Below are positions 44,513 to 51,872 of a stretch of DNA of 64,000 nucleotides, in pieces (position 1 is the stretch's first letter; each line of letters starts with the position of its first letter). Where the stretch lies: NCBI RefSeq assembly GCF_030708075.1, contig NZ_CP117982.1, positions 1,277,228-1,341,227 of the forward strand. The letters run 5' to 3'. The DNA is from Candidatus Epulonipiscium viviparus. Its GTDB lineage: Bacteria > Bacillota > Clostridia > Lachnospirales > Cellulosilyticaceae. Position numbers and translations under genes: made by a program. The notes under the pieces are model-generated. The model was not told where the DNA came from. It searched no databases and saw only the letters and a list, made by a program, of their open reading frames with translations.

Positions 44513-44977
44513 TTACTCTGTAGTAGGAATATTTTTTTCACGGCAGATAATTTTTGCGGTTTCGTATGCCATTTCACCGGTAAATCTAGCGCATTGCTGA
44601 ACATGTTCTGGACTACCATATTCTAGGTTGCGTATTAATATGCGACAGCAAGTGACTTTGTTTTTGGCACGAAAGCTATCATGTAATTCTTGGGCTAGCG
44701 CCATTGTATGCGTAACTTCTGTACCCTTTGCTTCGGTGCGTCCAAAAACCATTCCGAGAGCCATAACGCCACCAGATATTGCGCCGCATGTGCAACCAGC
44801 AGTGCCGATGCCTTGTGGAAAACCTGACGCCATTGCAATAATCTGGTCGGGCATATCAATCTCGAATGCATCACGGATGGTTTTGATGATGGCTTCGGAG
44901 CAATAGAAATCTGCGTCTGAATAATATTGAGTAGCAGTTTTGCGAATTTGTGAAAGGTTTATAGCTTGGCTTGTCAT
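44513..44977 (-). CDS. C_GCAxxG_C_C family redox-type protein (paralogue)
   Basis: 154 residues, close to the downstream gene over their whole length: DFYCSEAIIKTIRDAFEIDM, GTAGCTCGAISGGVMALGMVF, VTCCRILIRN and CARFTGEMAYETAKIIC. The GCTCGAISGG segment is nearer the family consensus than that of the other copy. A terminator separates the two, so they are independently expressed. Function unknown; redox or metal-binding role inferred from cysteines. Confidence 0.82.
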   Translation of the reverse strand: MTSQAINLSQIRKTATQYYSDADFYCSEAIIKTIRDAFEIDMPDQIIAMASGFPQGIGTAGCTCGAISGGVMALGMVFGRTEAKGTEVTHTMALAQELHDSFRAKNKVTCCRILIRNLEYGSPEHVQQCARFTGEMAYETAKIICREKNIPTTE

Positions 44978-45025
44978 TAAAATATACTCCTTTCAAAATT
45001 AAGGAAAATAATACCTTTTTGCGGA

Positions 45026-46801
45026 TTATTCATAAACTCTTATATCAAAAATTCTTGCATGCTTGTCACCATAAGTTGATTTAACAACTACTTTTAGGGT
45101 GTCAAAATCAATGCCACTGACATCAAGTTTGTTGAGGCGTTGAAAGTTGTCGTTAACTACGATTTCTTTTACAACGTTGCCATCTTTTTCGCAAAGCAAA
45201 ACATAATCTTTTACTAAAACTAGAGGCATGTGAATTGGTTGCCTTGCTCTGGTTCTATAAGATTGAGTTGGAATTAGTGTGCAGCTAAAGTTAGGGTCGA
45301 ATCGCAAGACAACTTCTCTTGCAGAGATGGATTTGCCAAAGTCAATATTGATCCACTCATCGCTAGTCATTTCAGCCGAGATCCAGCAGTTTTGAACGTC
45401 GTCAACTCGTCTAGCATAGTCGCCATTGATATTTGTAGCTTCGCCGCCTGGTATACTAGAAGATGCTGTGATTGTTACCTGGTCTTTTTTGACAAGGTCG
45501 TAGTCGTCTCTTGCTGGAATGCCAGGAATATAGCAGTCGTCGCGAATAAGCCTTTGTTGTAGCTCATCGATATATTTTTGACCGACTTCTCTTGGAGAAA
45601 TATTTTCGCGAAGCGCAATAGCAACTGCAACTCCGGCAGCTTGACCCATAGTGGCTCCGGTTGCCATAACACGAGCAGAGCTAAGGGCCATATGAGAAGC
45701 ACTAAAGCATCGACCGCCGATATATAGGTTATTGATATTTCTGCTATAGATGGAACGATAAGGAATTGTATAAATATCGTTGATAGGATGCCAGATAGTT
45801 CCGCGCTCCTGAGGGTTAATAGATTTGATGCCTCCAACAGAGTGGTCGTCCATTGTCCATCCGCCATATGCTACCGCATCTGCAAATCTTACAGACTTAT
45901 CGATATCATTTTGGTTTAACACATAATCGCCATAAACTCTTCTAGATTCGCGCTTACCTGCAATGGAGCTAATCCAATCTATTACAAGATTTTCTGTTTG
46001 CTCCTTAGGAAAATGGTCACTATTTTTTATATAATCAAATACACCGTACAAATATTTCATAAGTTCAGTCTTAATATCTTCTGTTTCAGAAATTTCACCG
46101 TCAAGTTCTATCCACCAGTATCCATGAGTAAGCTCTGGAATGCCACGTTTGCCAAGCATTTCGCGTGTATATTCATATGCCCATTCAGGACGTTTGAAAG
46201 GACTTTTAACGCCGGCATCTTTCATGGAGAATAGGCAAGAGCTACCCATAACATGGTTGTTTGCTTCTTCTGGTGCAAGAGACTCGTTGTATGTTGAGCG
46301 AGCTTCGTGGCCAATGGTAAAGTCCGCACCTGCCATTGCAGAAATTGTGCCATCACCAGTTGTATCGGCAAAGTATTTTGCTTCAAGTGTAAATTCGATT
46401 TCGGTAGTATTTTGTACTGCAATTACTTTAGTAATTTTATTATCTTCGACTACAAGATCAAATGCATTGGTATTTAAAAATAATTCGAGATTTTCTTGAA
46501 ACTTAGCTTTTTCCCAAAGTACAGTATCCCAGATATGATATGAGCTTTCTGGATTTACATTTTTATTTGCCATTAAAATTTCCATGATGATTCCGGATTC
46601 GAGAGCATTTCTAAAGTTTCCGCCACGCTCGGCACCGTTTACATGCACGCGCATTTCGCTACTTGCGTTTCCTCCTAGCATAGATCTGTTTTGAACTAAG
46701 GCAGTATTAACACCGTTTCGTGCGGCAGATATGGCCATACATAATCCGGAAATTCCTCCGCCAATAACTACAAAATCAAATTGCTTAGTGACTTTTATCA
46801 T
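45026..46801 (-). CDS. FAD-dependent oxidoreductase with C-terminal carbohydrate-binding-like domain
   Basis: 591 residues. The N-terminal FAD-binding Rossmann motif is VVIGGGISGLCMAISAARNG, followed by MLGGNASSEMRVHVNGAERGG, as in the FAD_oxidored (PF12831) family. TTGDGTISAMAGADFTIGHEA and GGRCFSASHMALSSARVMATGATMGQAAGVAVA also match. The last 140 residues look like a galactose-binding/discoidin fold (CWISAEMTSDEWINIDFGKSI). Family members are often found in polysaccharide-use regions and oxidise or dehydrate a sugar. No signal peptide. It is transcribed from its own promoter at 46844-46872. Confidence 0.87.
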   Translation of the reverse strand: MIKVTKQFDFVVIGGGISGLCMAISAARNGVNTALVQNRSMLGGNASSEMRVHVNGAERGGNFRNALESGIIMEILMANKNVNPESSYHIWDTVLWEKAKFQENLELFLNTNAFDLVVEDNKITKVIAVQNTTEIEFTLEAKYFADTTGDGTISAMAGADFTIGHEARSTYNESLAPEEANNHVMGSSCLFSMKDAGVKSPFKRPEWAYEYTREMLGKRGIPELTHGYWWIELDGEISETEDIKTELMKYLYGVFDYIKNSDHFPKEQTENLVIDWISSIAGKRESRRVYGDYVLNQNDIDKSVRFADAVAYGGWTMDDHSVGGIKSINPQERGTIWHPINDIYTIPYRSIYSRNINNLYIGGRCFSASHMALSSARVMATGATMGQAAGVAVAIALRENISPREVGQKYIDELQQRLIRDDCYIPGIPARDDYDLVKKDQVTITASSSIPGGEATNINGDYARRVDDVQNCWISAEMTSDEWINIDFGKSISAREVVLRFDPNFSCTLIPTQSYRTRARQPIHMPLVLVKDYVLLCEKDGNVVKEIVVNDNFQRLNKLDVSGIDFDTLKVVVKSTYGDKHARIFDIRVYE

Positions 46802-46824
46802 GACTTACCTCCAAATTAAAAATT

Positions 46825-46889
46825 TTTGTACAAATTAGATAATAACATATTTTACCAAGTAAAACAAGTCAAAATTTACTTGTATACAA
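46825..46889. promoter_or_regulatory. Divergent control region: leftward promoter and two palindromes
   Basis: On the reverse strand TTGACT (46867-46872) and TATGTT (46844-46849) are 17 bases apart, giving a leftward promoter for the FAD oxidoreductase. Two palindromes flank it: TTTGTACAAA (46825-46834, just after the start point) and TTGTATACAA (46880-46889). The latter, read with two bases to its left as ACTTGTATACAA, matches the core of the gluconate GntR operator of Bacillus subtilis as I recall it (ATACTTGTATACAAGTAT). Repression by a GntR-type regulator encoded elsewhere is inferred. Confidence 0.6.
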
Positions 46890-46906
46890 TTTGTGCTTTT
46901 TTTTGT

Positions 46907-46912
46907 TATAAT
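46907..46912 (+). promoter_or_regulatory. -10 box (TATAAT) of ecfT
   Basis: A perfect TATAAT lies 38 bases upstream of the ecfT start. At normal spacing the -35 region is ATACAA, overlapping the palindrome TTGTATACAA, so the divergent operator could also affect this promoter. Confidence 0.55.
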
Positions 46913-46949
46913 GTGCATAAGAAAAAAATATATAGTAGGAGGCGTAACA

Positions 46950-47741
46950 ATGGTTCGTGATATCACAATAGGACAATTTTATCCAGTGCAATCAGCAATC
47001 CATTCACTTGACCCTCGAACAAAAATTATAATGGTATTTATCTATATTGCGGCAGTATTTATGGTGGATACCTTTTGGGGGTATGGATTTATACTGGTGG
47101 GATTGTTTTTAACTGTTAAAGCTAGTAATGTGCCAATGAAATATTTGCTTAAAGGTTTAAAAGGAATTATGATCTTTTTGATGTTTTCGGTAATTTTGAA
47201 TGTGTTTTTTGTTGGAGGCGAAACGCTGTTATTTCAGTGGGGCTTTGTAAAAATATATAAAGAAGGAATTTTGATGGCGATACAAATGGGTCTTCGATTA
47301 ATATTGTTGGTAGTTGGTTCATCAGTATTAACATTAACGACATCGCCAATTAGATTAACAGATGGAATAGAGAGCTTGTTGAGCCCGTTTAAAAAAATTG
47401 GTGTACCAGCCCATGAAATTGCGATGATGATGAGTATTGCATTAAGATTTATTCCAATTTTGCTAGAAGAAACAGACAAGATAATGAAAGCGCAAACAGC
47501 AAGGGGGGCAGAGTTTGACAAAGGAAATATTATAAAAAGAGCGAAAGCATATATTCCGATATTGGTGCCATTATTTATTTCTGCATTTACGAGAGCAGAT
47601 GAGCTAGCGATGGCGATGGAGGCTCGTTGCTACCATGGAGGAGCGGGCAGGACAAAGCTAAATCCTCTGAGATATCAAAGATCTGATGGAATAGCGATTG
47701 TGGCGACACTGATATTTGGAGTACTCTGCTGGTTGCTATAA
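46950..47741 (+). CDS. ecfT: ECF transporter transmembrane subunit
   Basis: 263 residues with about five to six membrane helices. EcfT features are TIGQFYPVQSAIHSLDPRTK at the N-terminus, and the two coupling-helix motifs AQTARGAEFD and MAMEARCYHGG (ARG and ARC forms of the X-Arg-Gly signature). It joins the EcfA/A' ATPases to a vitamin-specific S component. The start at ATG 46950 follows TAGGAGGCG; an earlier in-frame start is inside the promoter region. In most Firmicutes ecfA1-ecfA2 precede ecfT in the ribosomal protein cluster; neither is here. Confidence 0.93.
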   Translation: MVRDITIGQFYPVQSAIHSLDPRTKIIMVFIYIAAVFMVDTFWGYGFILVGLFLTVKASNVPMKYLLKGLKGIMIFLMFSVILNVFFVGGETLLFQWGFVKIYKEGILMAIQMGLRLILLVVGSSVLTLTTSPIRLTDGIESLLSPFKKIGVPAHEIAMMMSIALRFIPILLEETDKIMKAQTARGAEFDKGNIIKRAKAYIPILVPLFISAFTRADELAMAMEARCYHGGAGRTKLNPLRYQRSDGIAIVATLIFGVLCWLL

Positions 47742-47748
47742 AATATAA

Positions 47749-48528
47749 ATGAAAATGGTGAGTGTATTGAATAAAAAATTTATTGTGGCCTACAAAGGCA
47801 CCCGTTATAATGGATTTGCAAGGCAGGCGGGCGACAAAGTTGTAGGCTCGGGCATTCAAACTATATCAGCGGAGCTGGAGCTAGCAATCGAAAAAATTAC
47901 GCAACAGCAAGTGAGAATAGTGGGTGCCGGTCGCACTGATGCGGGCGTTCATGCATTGGCTCAGGTGTGTATAGCAAATATAGATACGCAAATTGGTAAC
48001 TCGGGATTGTTGCTTGCTTTAAACAATAAGTTGCCAGTTGATATTGTAATAAAGTCTATTGAAGATGCCGAAGAAGGATTTCATCCAACTTTTTCTGGAA
48101 AGCGTAAAATGTATAGGTATCAAATTTTGAATACAACAGTGTCCTGTCCATTTGTCGCAGAATTTGTATATCACTTTCCTCATAAATTGGATGTTGAAGA
48201 AATGAAGGTAGCTGCATCAGAGCTGGTGGGAACACACGATTTTAGAGCCTTTTGTGCAGCAAAGTCGAATGTTCTAAAAAAGGGGTCATCTACGGAGCGT
48301 ACAATTTTTGATATTGTGGTGGCGAGGGGAGATGATGAGATTATAAAAATCGATGTTACAGGAGATGGATTTTTATATAATATGGTGAGAATTATAGCAG
48401 GAACTTTGATAGATAAGGGGCTAGGGAGAGGAATGCCTATAGCAAAAATCTTGGAAATGCGAGAAAGAAAAAATGCAGGCAAAACTGCACCTGCATCGGG
48501 ACTCACTATGATTGGAGTAGAATATTAA
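47749..48528 (+). CDS. truA: tRNA pseudouridine(38-40) synthase
   Basis: 259 residues with TruA motifs: FIVAYKGTRYNGFARQ, VRIVGAGRTDAGVHALAQVC (catalytic Asp in GRTDAGVHA), GKRKMYRYQIL, VGTHDFRAFCA and GDGFLYNMVRIIAGTL. It makes pseudouridine at positions 38-40 of tRNA anticodon stems. The ATG at 47749 has no good ribosome site; a TTG at 47767 preceded by GGTGAG may be the true start. ecfT lies seven bases upstream. Its 3' end overlaps the convergent sigF gene by four bases. Confidence 0.95.
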   Translation: MKMVSVLNKKFIVAYKGTRYNGFARQAGDKVVGSGIQTISAELELAIEKITQQQVRIVGAGRTDAGVHALAQVCIANIDTQIGNSGLLLALNNKLPVDIVIKSIEDAEEGFHPTFSGKRKMYRYQILNTTVSCPFVAEFVYHFPHKLDVEEMKVAASELVGTHDFRAFCAAKSNVLKKGSSTERTIFDIVVARGDDEIIKIDVTGDGFLYNMVRIIAGTLIDKGLGRGMPIAKILEMRERKNAGKTAPASGLTMIGVEY

Positions 48529-49274
48529 TTATTGCCGATAGACTGGCGAAGTTTTTCTAGAACACGTTTTTCGATTCGAGAAATTTGGACTTGAGAAACT
48601 CCCAGTCTATTTGCTATTTCTAATTGCGTTAAATCTTCAAAATATCTGTAGTTAACAATTTGTCGTTCAACACTAGATAGCGTTTTAATTATTTCTTTTA
48701 GATATATATTTTCAAAAATATTCTTTTGCTCATCGGGAGATTGATCTATTTTTTCGGCAAGAGTAATAGTAGCACTGCTGTTGGGATTTACGACAGCATT
48801 GAGAGATTCAACCTCCATATTTGCCTCGAGTGATACTGCAATTTCTTCGCATGGTACATTTAGAATATCGGAGATTTCTTTGAGAGTAGGCTCACGATTT
48901 TCTTGTCTTTGAAAATCTTCTTTTACATTACGAGCCTTAGATGCTAGATCCTTGAGGCTTCGACTTACTTTAATAAGACCGTCATCTCTTAGAAAACGTT
49001 TGATTTCTCCAACAATCATTGGTACGGCATAAGTAGAAAATGCAACAGGATATTTTAGATCAAACTTCTCAATGCTTTTTAAAAGCCCAATGCTACCAAC
49101 TTGAAATAAATCGTCTAAGTCATAGCCACGATTTGTAAAACGTTTTACAAGACTCCAAACAAGTCCTAAGTTTTGCTCAACAAGTAATTCTTTGGCACTA
49201 ATGTCGCCACCTTGTGCTTTCAAGATGAGAAGCCTTGTTTTTTCCATTTGTTCATTGGTTGTTTGAGTATCCAT
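48525..49274 (-). CDS. sigF: Sporulation sigma factor F
   Basis: 249 residues of a sigma-70 family sporulation/flagellar-type factor. Region 2: DLDDLFQVGSIGLLKSIEKFD and VAFSTYAVPMIVGEIKRFLRDD; region 3: SLKDLASKARNVKEDFQRQENREPTL; region 4.2: YFEDLTQLEIANRLGVSQVQISRIEKR. Third gene of spoIIA, after spoIIAA and spoIIAB, the standard order. In sporulating cells it is active in the forespore and held by SpoIIAB. Ribosome site CGGAGGT. Confidence 0.96.
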   Translation of the reverse strand: MDTQTTNEQMEKTRLLILKAQGGDISAKELLVEQNLGLVWSLVKRFTNRGYDLDDLFQVGSIGLLKSIEKFDLKYPVAFSTYAVPMIVGEIKRFLRDDGLIKVSRSLKDLASKARNVKEDFQRQENREPTLKEISDILNVPCEEIAVSLEANMEVESLNAVVNPNSSATITLAEKIDQSPDEQKNIFENIYLKEIIKTLSSVERQIVNYRYFEDLTQLEIANRLGVSQVQISRIEKRVLEKLRQSIGNN

Positions 49275-49301
49275 TTTCTACCTCCGTTCTTCTTATGGTC
49301 T

Positions 49302-49739
49302 CTACTTTTGAACAGTCATATGTAGAGTGACTGTTGTACCGACATCTACTTTTGACGAAATTTCTACTGCGTCCATGATTGTTTCCATAACAGTGAAGCC
49401 AAGACCGGCACGTTCAGCATCTTCAGATGTTGTAAACATGGCTTGACGTGCTTGATCAATATTAGTTATTCCGGCTCCGGTATCAGTAACTGTTATAGTA
49501 ATATCAAAATGAGTTTGAGATTCTTGATATGAGCAAGTTAGTTGAACTAATTGGTGAGGATCATTTTTGTAGCCATGAAGAATAGCATTAGTGACAGCTT
49601 CGGAAACTGCCATTTTGATATCATATAATTCTTCCATATTGAGATCTAAGGAAGATAAAAAAGCTCCGATTGTTGCTCGTACAAAAGAAGTATTTCTACT
49701 AATACTTTGAAAATTCATGTCTAGGTAGTTTGTAGTCAT
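49302..49739 (-). CDS. spoIIAB: Anti-sigma F factor
   Basis: 145 residues, the family's normal length, from the ATG at 49737-49739 after AAGGAGGG. GHKL kinase boxes: MAVSEAVTNAILHGYKNDP (N box), VTDTGAGITNIDQA (G1) and RAGLGFTVMETIMD (G2). It binds and blocks sigma F and phosphorylates SpoIIAA. It lies between spoIIAA and sigF, 27 bases from sigF. Confidence 0.96.
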   Translation of the reverse strand: MTTNYLDMNFQSISRNTSFVRATIGAFLSSLDLNMEELYDIKMAVSEAVTNAILHGYKNDPHQLVQLTCSYQESQTHFDITITVTDTGAGITNIDQARQAMFTTSEDAERAGLGFTVMETIMDAVEISSKVDVGTTVTLHMTVQK

Positions 49740-49752
49740 TTTACCCTCCTTA

Positions 49753-50094
49753 TTATCTTTGAAGATGATTAAGAGCCTTCTCTTCATCGTCAAATTTATT
49801 CATTAGTTTGTATATTCCAGAAATGTTTAAAATTTTGTCAATCTCCTTTGGAACCCTAACAAGCGCAACACGGCCACCACTAATAGTTACATTTCTAAAA
49901 CGACCCATCAAAAGTCCAACGCCAGAACTGTCCATAAAGGTAACGTTTTCAAAATTAAATATTATATTACTAATTCGAGATGAATCATATAATTTGTCAA
50001 TTTCGCTTCTAATACCGGTAGAGGTGTGATGATCGATTTCACCGTCTAAATTTATAAATAAAGTATTTTTATTAATTTGAGCTTCAAGGCACAT
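49753..50094 (-). CDS. spoIIAA: Anti-anti-sigma factor
   Basis: 113 residues of the STAS fold, from the ATG at 50092-50094, nine bases after GGAGG. LFINLDGEIDHHTSTGIRSEID matches SpoIIAA openings, and the phosphorylated serine is Ser57 in FMDSSGVGLLMGRF. Dephosphorylated protein releases sigma F from SpoIIAB. First gene of the operon; dacF, which often precedes it, is absent. Confidence 0.95.
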   Translation of the reverse strand: MCLEAQINKNTLFINLDGEIDHHTSTGIRSEIDKLYDSSRISNIIFNFENVTFMDSSGVGLLMGRFRNVTISGGRVALVRVPKEIDKILNISGIYKLMNKFDDEEKALNHLQR

Positions 50095-50134
50095 GTGTTG
50101 CAACCTCCATTGTATAATTTTGTTTGTCATTAGA

Positions 50135-50163
50135 ATTATAAACTAGTTTCCATTAAATGTCAA
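50135..50163 (-). promoter_or_regulatory. Perfect consensus sigma-A promoter before spoIIAA
   Basis: On the reverse strand TTGACA (50158-50163), 17 bases, TATAAT (50135-50140). It is exact in both hexamers and the spacing, with the ribosome site about 25 bases downstream. In Bacillus spoIIA is driven by sigma H; I see no GAAT/AGGA-type sigma H boxes at correct spacing here. Confidence 0.8.
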
Positions 50164-50380
50164 ACAATTTTGATAAATTTCGTATAATTTGTCAATTTCG
50201 TAAAAAAAGTAAAAGATTTTGCGATATAAATAGCTTGCCCATAAAATTAAGAATAACAATATACAAATGTTGGATAAATTGTAAATGTTGTGAATAAACA
50301 TATTAAGTCAACATATGATTTTCACATTTTTTGGATATACTTTGTATTATAAAACAAGATATAGAGTGGGAGGAATTTTA

Positions 50381-51712
50381 ATGATAAACAATGATGATAG
50401 TAATAATCAACATAACTTAAATAATAATGATGATAATATATTTTTAGATGATAACGATACAAATAATAAAAGCAACAATAATAATGGAATGGGGTTTTTA
50501 AAATTTGTTGCAGGCATGGTAGTGGTTAGCATTGTGGGTGGAGGCGTTGCAGGAGGTTCATATGCTTTTTTGAATGATTACTTAACGCAACAAAGTCTTG
50601 TAGACGCCAAAATAGCGGGACCAATTAAAACTGCGGATATTATAGAACCAAAACTAACCCCTGTTGTTGCAGCAATGACGGCTCCGAATACTATTACGCA
50701 AATAGCAGAAAATGTAGGACCGTCTATTGTTTCTATTATTAATAATCAGTCTGTAACCAATTGGATTATGGAATATCAGGCTTCGGGGCTGGGCTCTGGA
50801 GTAATTTTTAAAGAGGATGACGAAAAAATTTATATTATCACCAATGCTCATGTGGTCGAAGGGGCAGAGACGCTGACTGTAACATTTATAGGAAATGAAA
50901 AGGTGAGCGCAGAAGTAGTAGGTATGGATTCGTTAACTGATGTTGCCGTGATTTCGGTAGATAAAAAAGAGGTACCGGTGGAGTTGATAAATAAAATATC
51001 AATTGCGCCGCTGGGAGATAGCGATCAGATACGTGTTGGAGATCTAGCGATCGCGATTGGAACGCCGTTGGACGAGGCATATAATAATACGGTAACGGCG
51101 GGAATAATAAGTGCCATAAATCGAACAATAGATGTAAGTGCAGAGAGTGAAATGAGATTGATCCAAACTGATGCTGCAATAAATCCGGGAAATAGCGGAG
51201 GTGCGTTGATAGGGCCTTCGGGAGAGGTAATAGGAATCAATACGATTAAATTGGTGGATGATAAAGTAGAAGGAATGGGATTTGCAATACCGATTAACGA
51301 TGTAAAGATAATAGTAGATGAGCTAGTAGAACATGGACGAATTATTAGACCATCGTTAGGAATAACTGGTGCAACGATGACGCAGGATATTGCGCAATTT
51401 GAGATACCGGTGGGAGTATATGTAGCGAGCGTTGTACCTGGAAGCGCGGCAGATATTGGAGGAATGAAGCAACATGATATAATCTTAGAATTTGATGGTG
51501 TAAAAATTACTAGTATAGAAGAATTGAGAGAGTTATTAAAAGGCAAAGAAGTTGGAGATCAAGTGGTGGTGAGATTGTCAAGATCTGGAGAAAGTATGGA
51601 TCTAAACTTGACATTAACAGAAGTAGAGCAGCCTGCAATAACAGAAGAAATGCCTCAGCCAGAAAAGAAAGAAATACCAGTTCCGAATCAAATTTTTCCG
51701 TTTGGATGGTAA
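50381..51712 (+). CDS. HtrA/DegP-like serine protease (S1C-PDZ)
   Basis: 443 residues. A very Asn/Asp-rich cytoplasmic tail (1-35), one membrane helix (about 40-62; GFLKFVAGMVVVSIVGGGVAGG), a trypsin-like domain with the triad His in ITNAHVVEGA, Asp in DSLTDVAVIS and Ser in INPGNSGGALIGP, then a PDZ domain (about 330-410; VYVASVVPGSAADIGGMKQHD). It degrades or refolds damaged proteins at the outer face of the membrane. The start at ATG 50381 follows GGGAGGAA; an upstream in-frame ATG at 50315 has no ribosome site. Confidence 0.92.
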   Translation: MINNDDSNNQHNLNNNDDNIFLDDNDTNNKSNNNNGMGFLKFVAGMVVVSIVGGGVAGGSYAFLNDYLTQQSLVDAKIAGPIKTADIIEPKLTPVVAAMTAPNTITQIAENVGPSIVSIINNQSVTNWIMEYQASGLGSGVIFKEDDEKIYIITNAHVVEGAETLTVTFIGNEKVSAEVVGMDSLTDVAVISVDKKEVPVELINKISIAPLGDSDQIRVGDLAIAIGTPLDEAYNNTVTAGIISAINRTIDVSAESEMRLIQTDAAINPGNSGGALIGPSGEVIGINTIKLVDDKVEGMGFAIPINDVKIIVDELVEHGRIIRPSLGITGATMTQDIAQFEIPVGVYVASVVPGSAADIGGMKQHDIILEFDGVKITSIEELRELLKGKEVGDQVVVRLSRSGESMDLNLTLTEVEQPAITEEMPQPEKKEIPVPNQIFPFGW

Positions 51713-51723
51713 TAAAAATAGAG

Positions 51724-51763
51724 AACTGTCACCCCGGCATAAGTTGGAGTGGCAGTTTTTTTT
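51724..51763 (+). terminator. Rho-independent terminator of the HtrA-like gene
   Basis: AACTGTCAC pairs with GTGGCAGTT around a 16-base loop, followed by eight T residues. It lies 12 bases after the stop and cleanly separates the protease gene from the pilus operon. Confidence 0.85.
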
Positions 51764-51872
51764 AATGTGCAAAAAAAAATAATAAATTTTTGAATAAACT
51801 GTATAAAAAAAATTTTTATAGGCGATACTCTTATACAAAACATGTGATATTAAATAGATAGGAGGAAAAGAT

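Noticed and set aside
49753-50130. Longer spoIIAA start at 50130
   Set aside because: The upstream start falls on the start region of the consensus promoter; the internal ATG at 50094 has GGAGG and gives the family's length.
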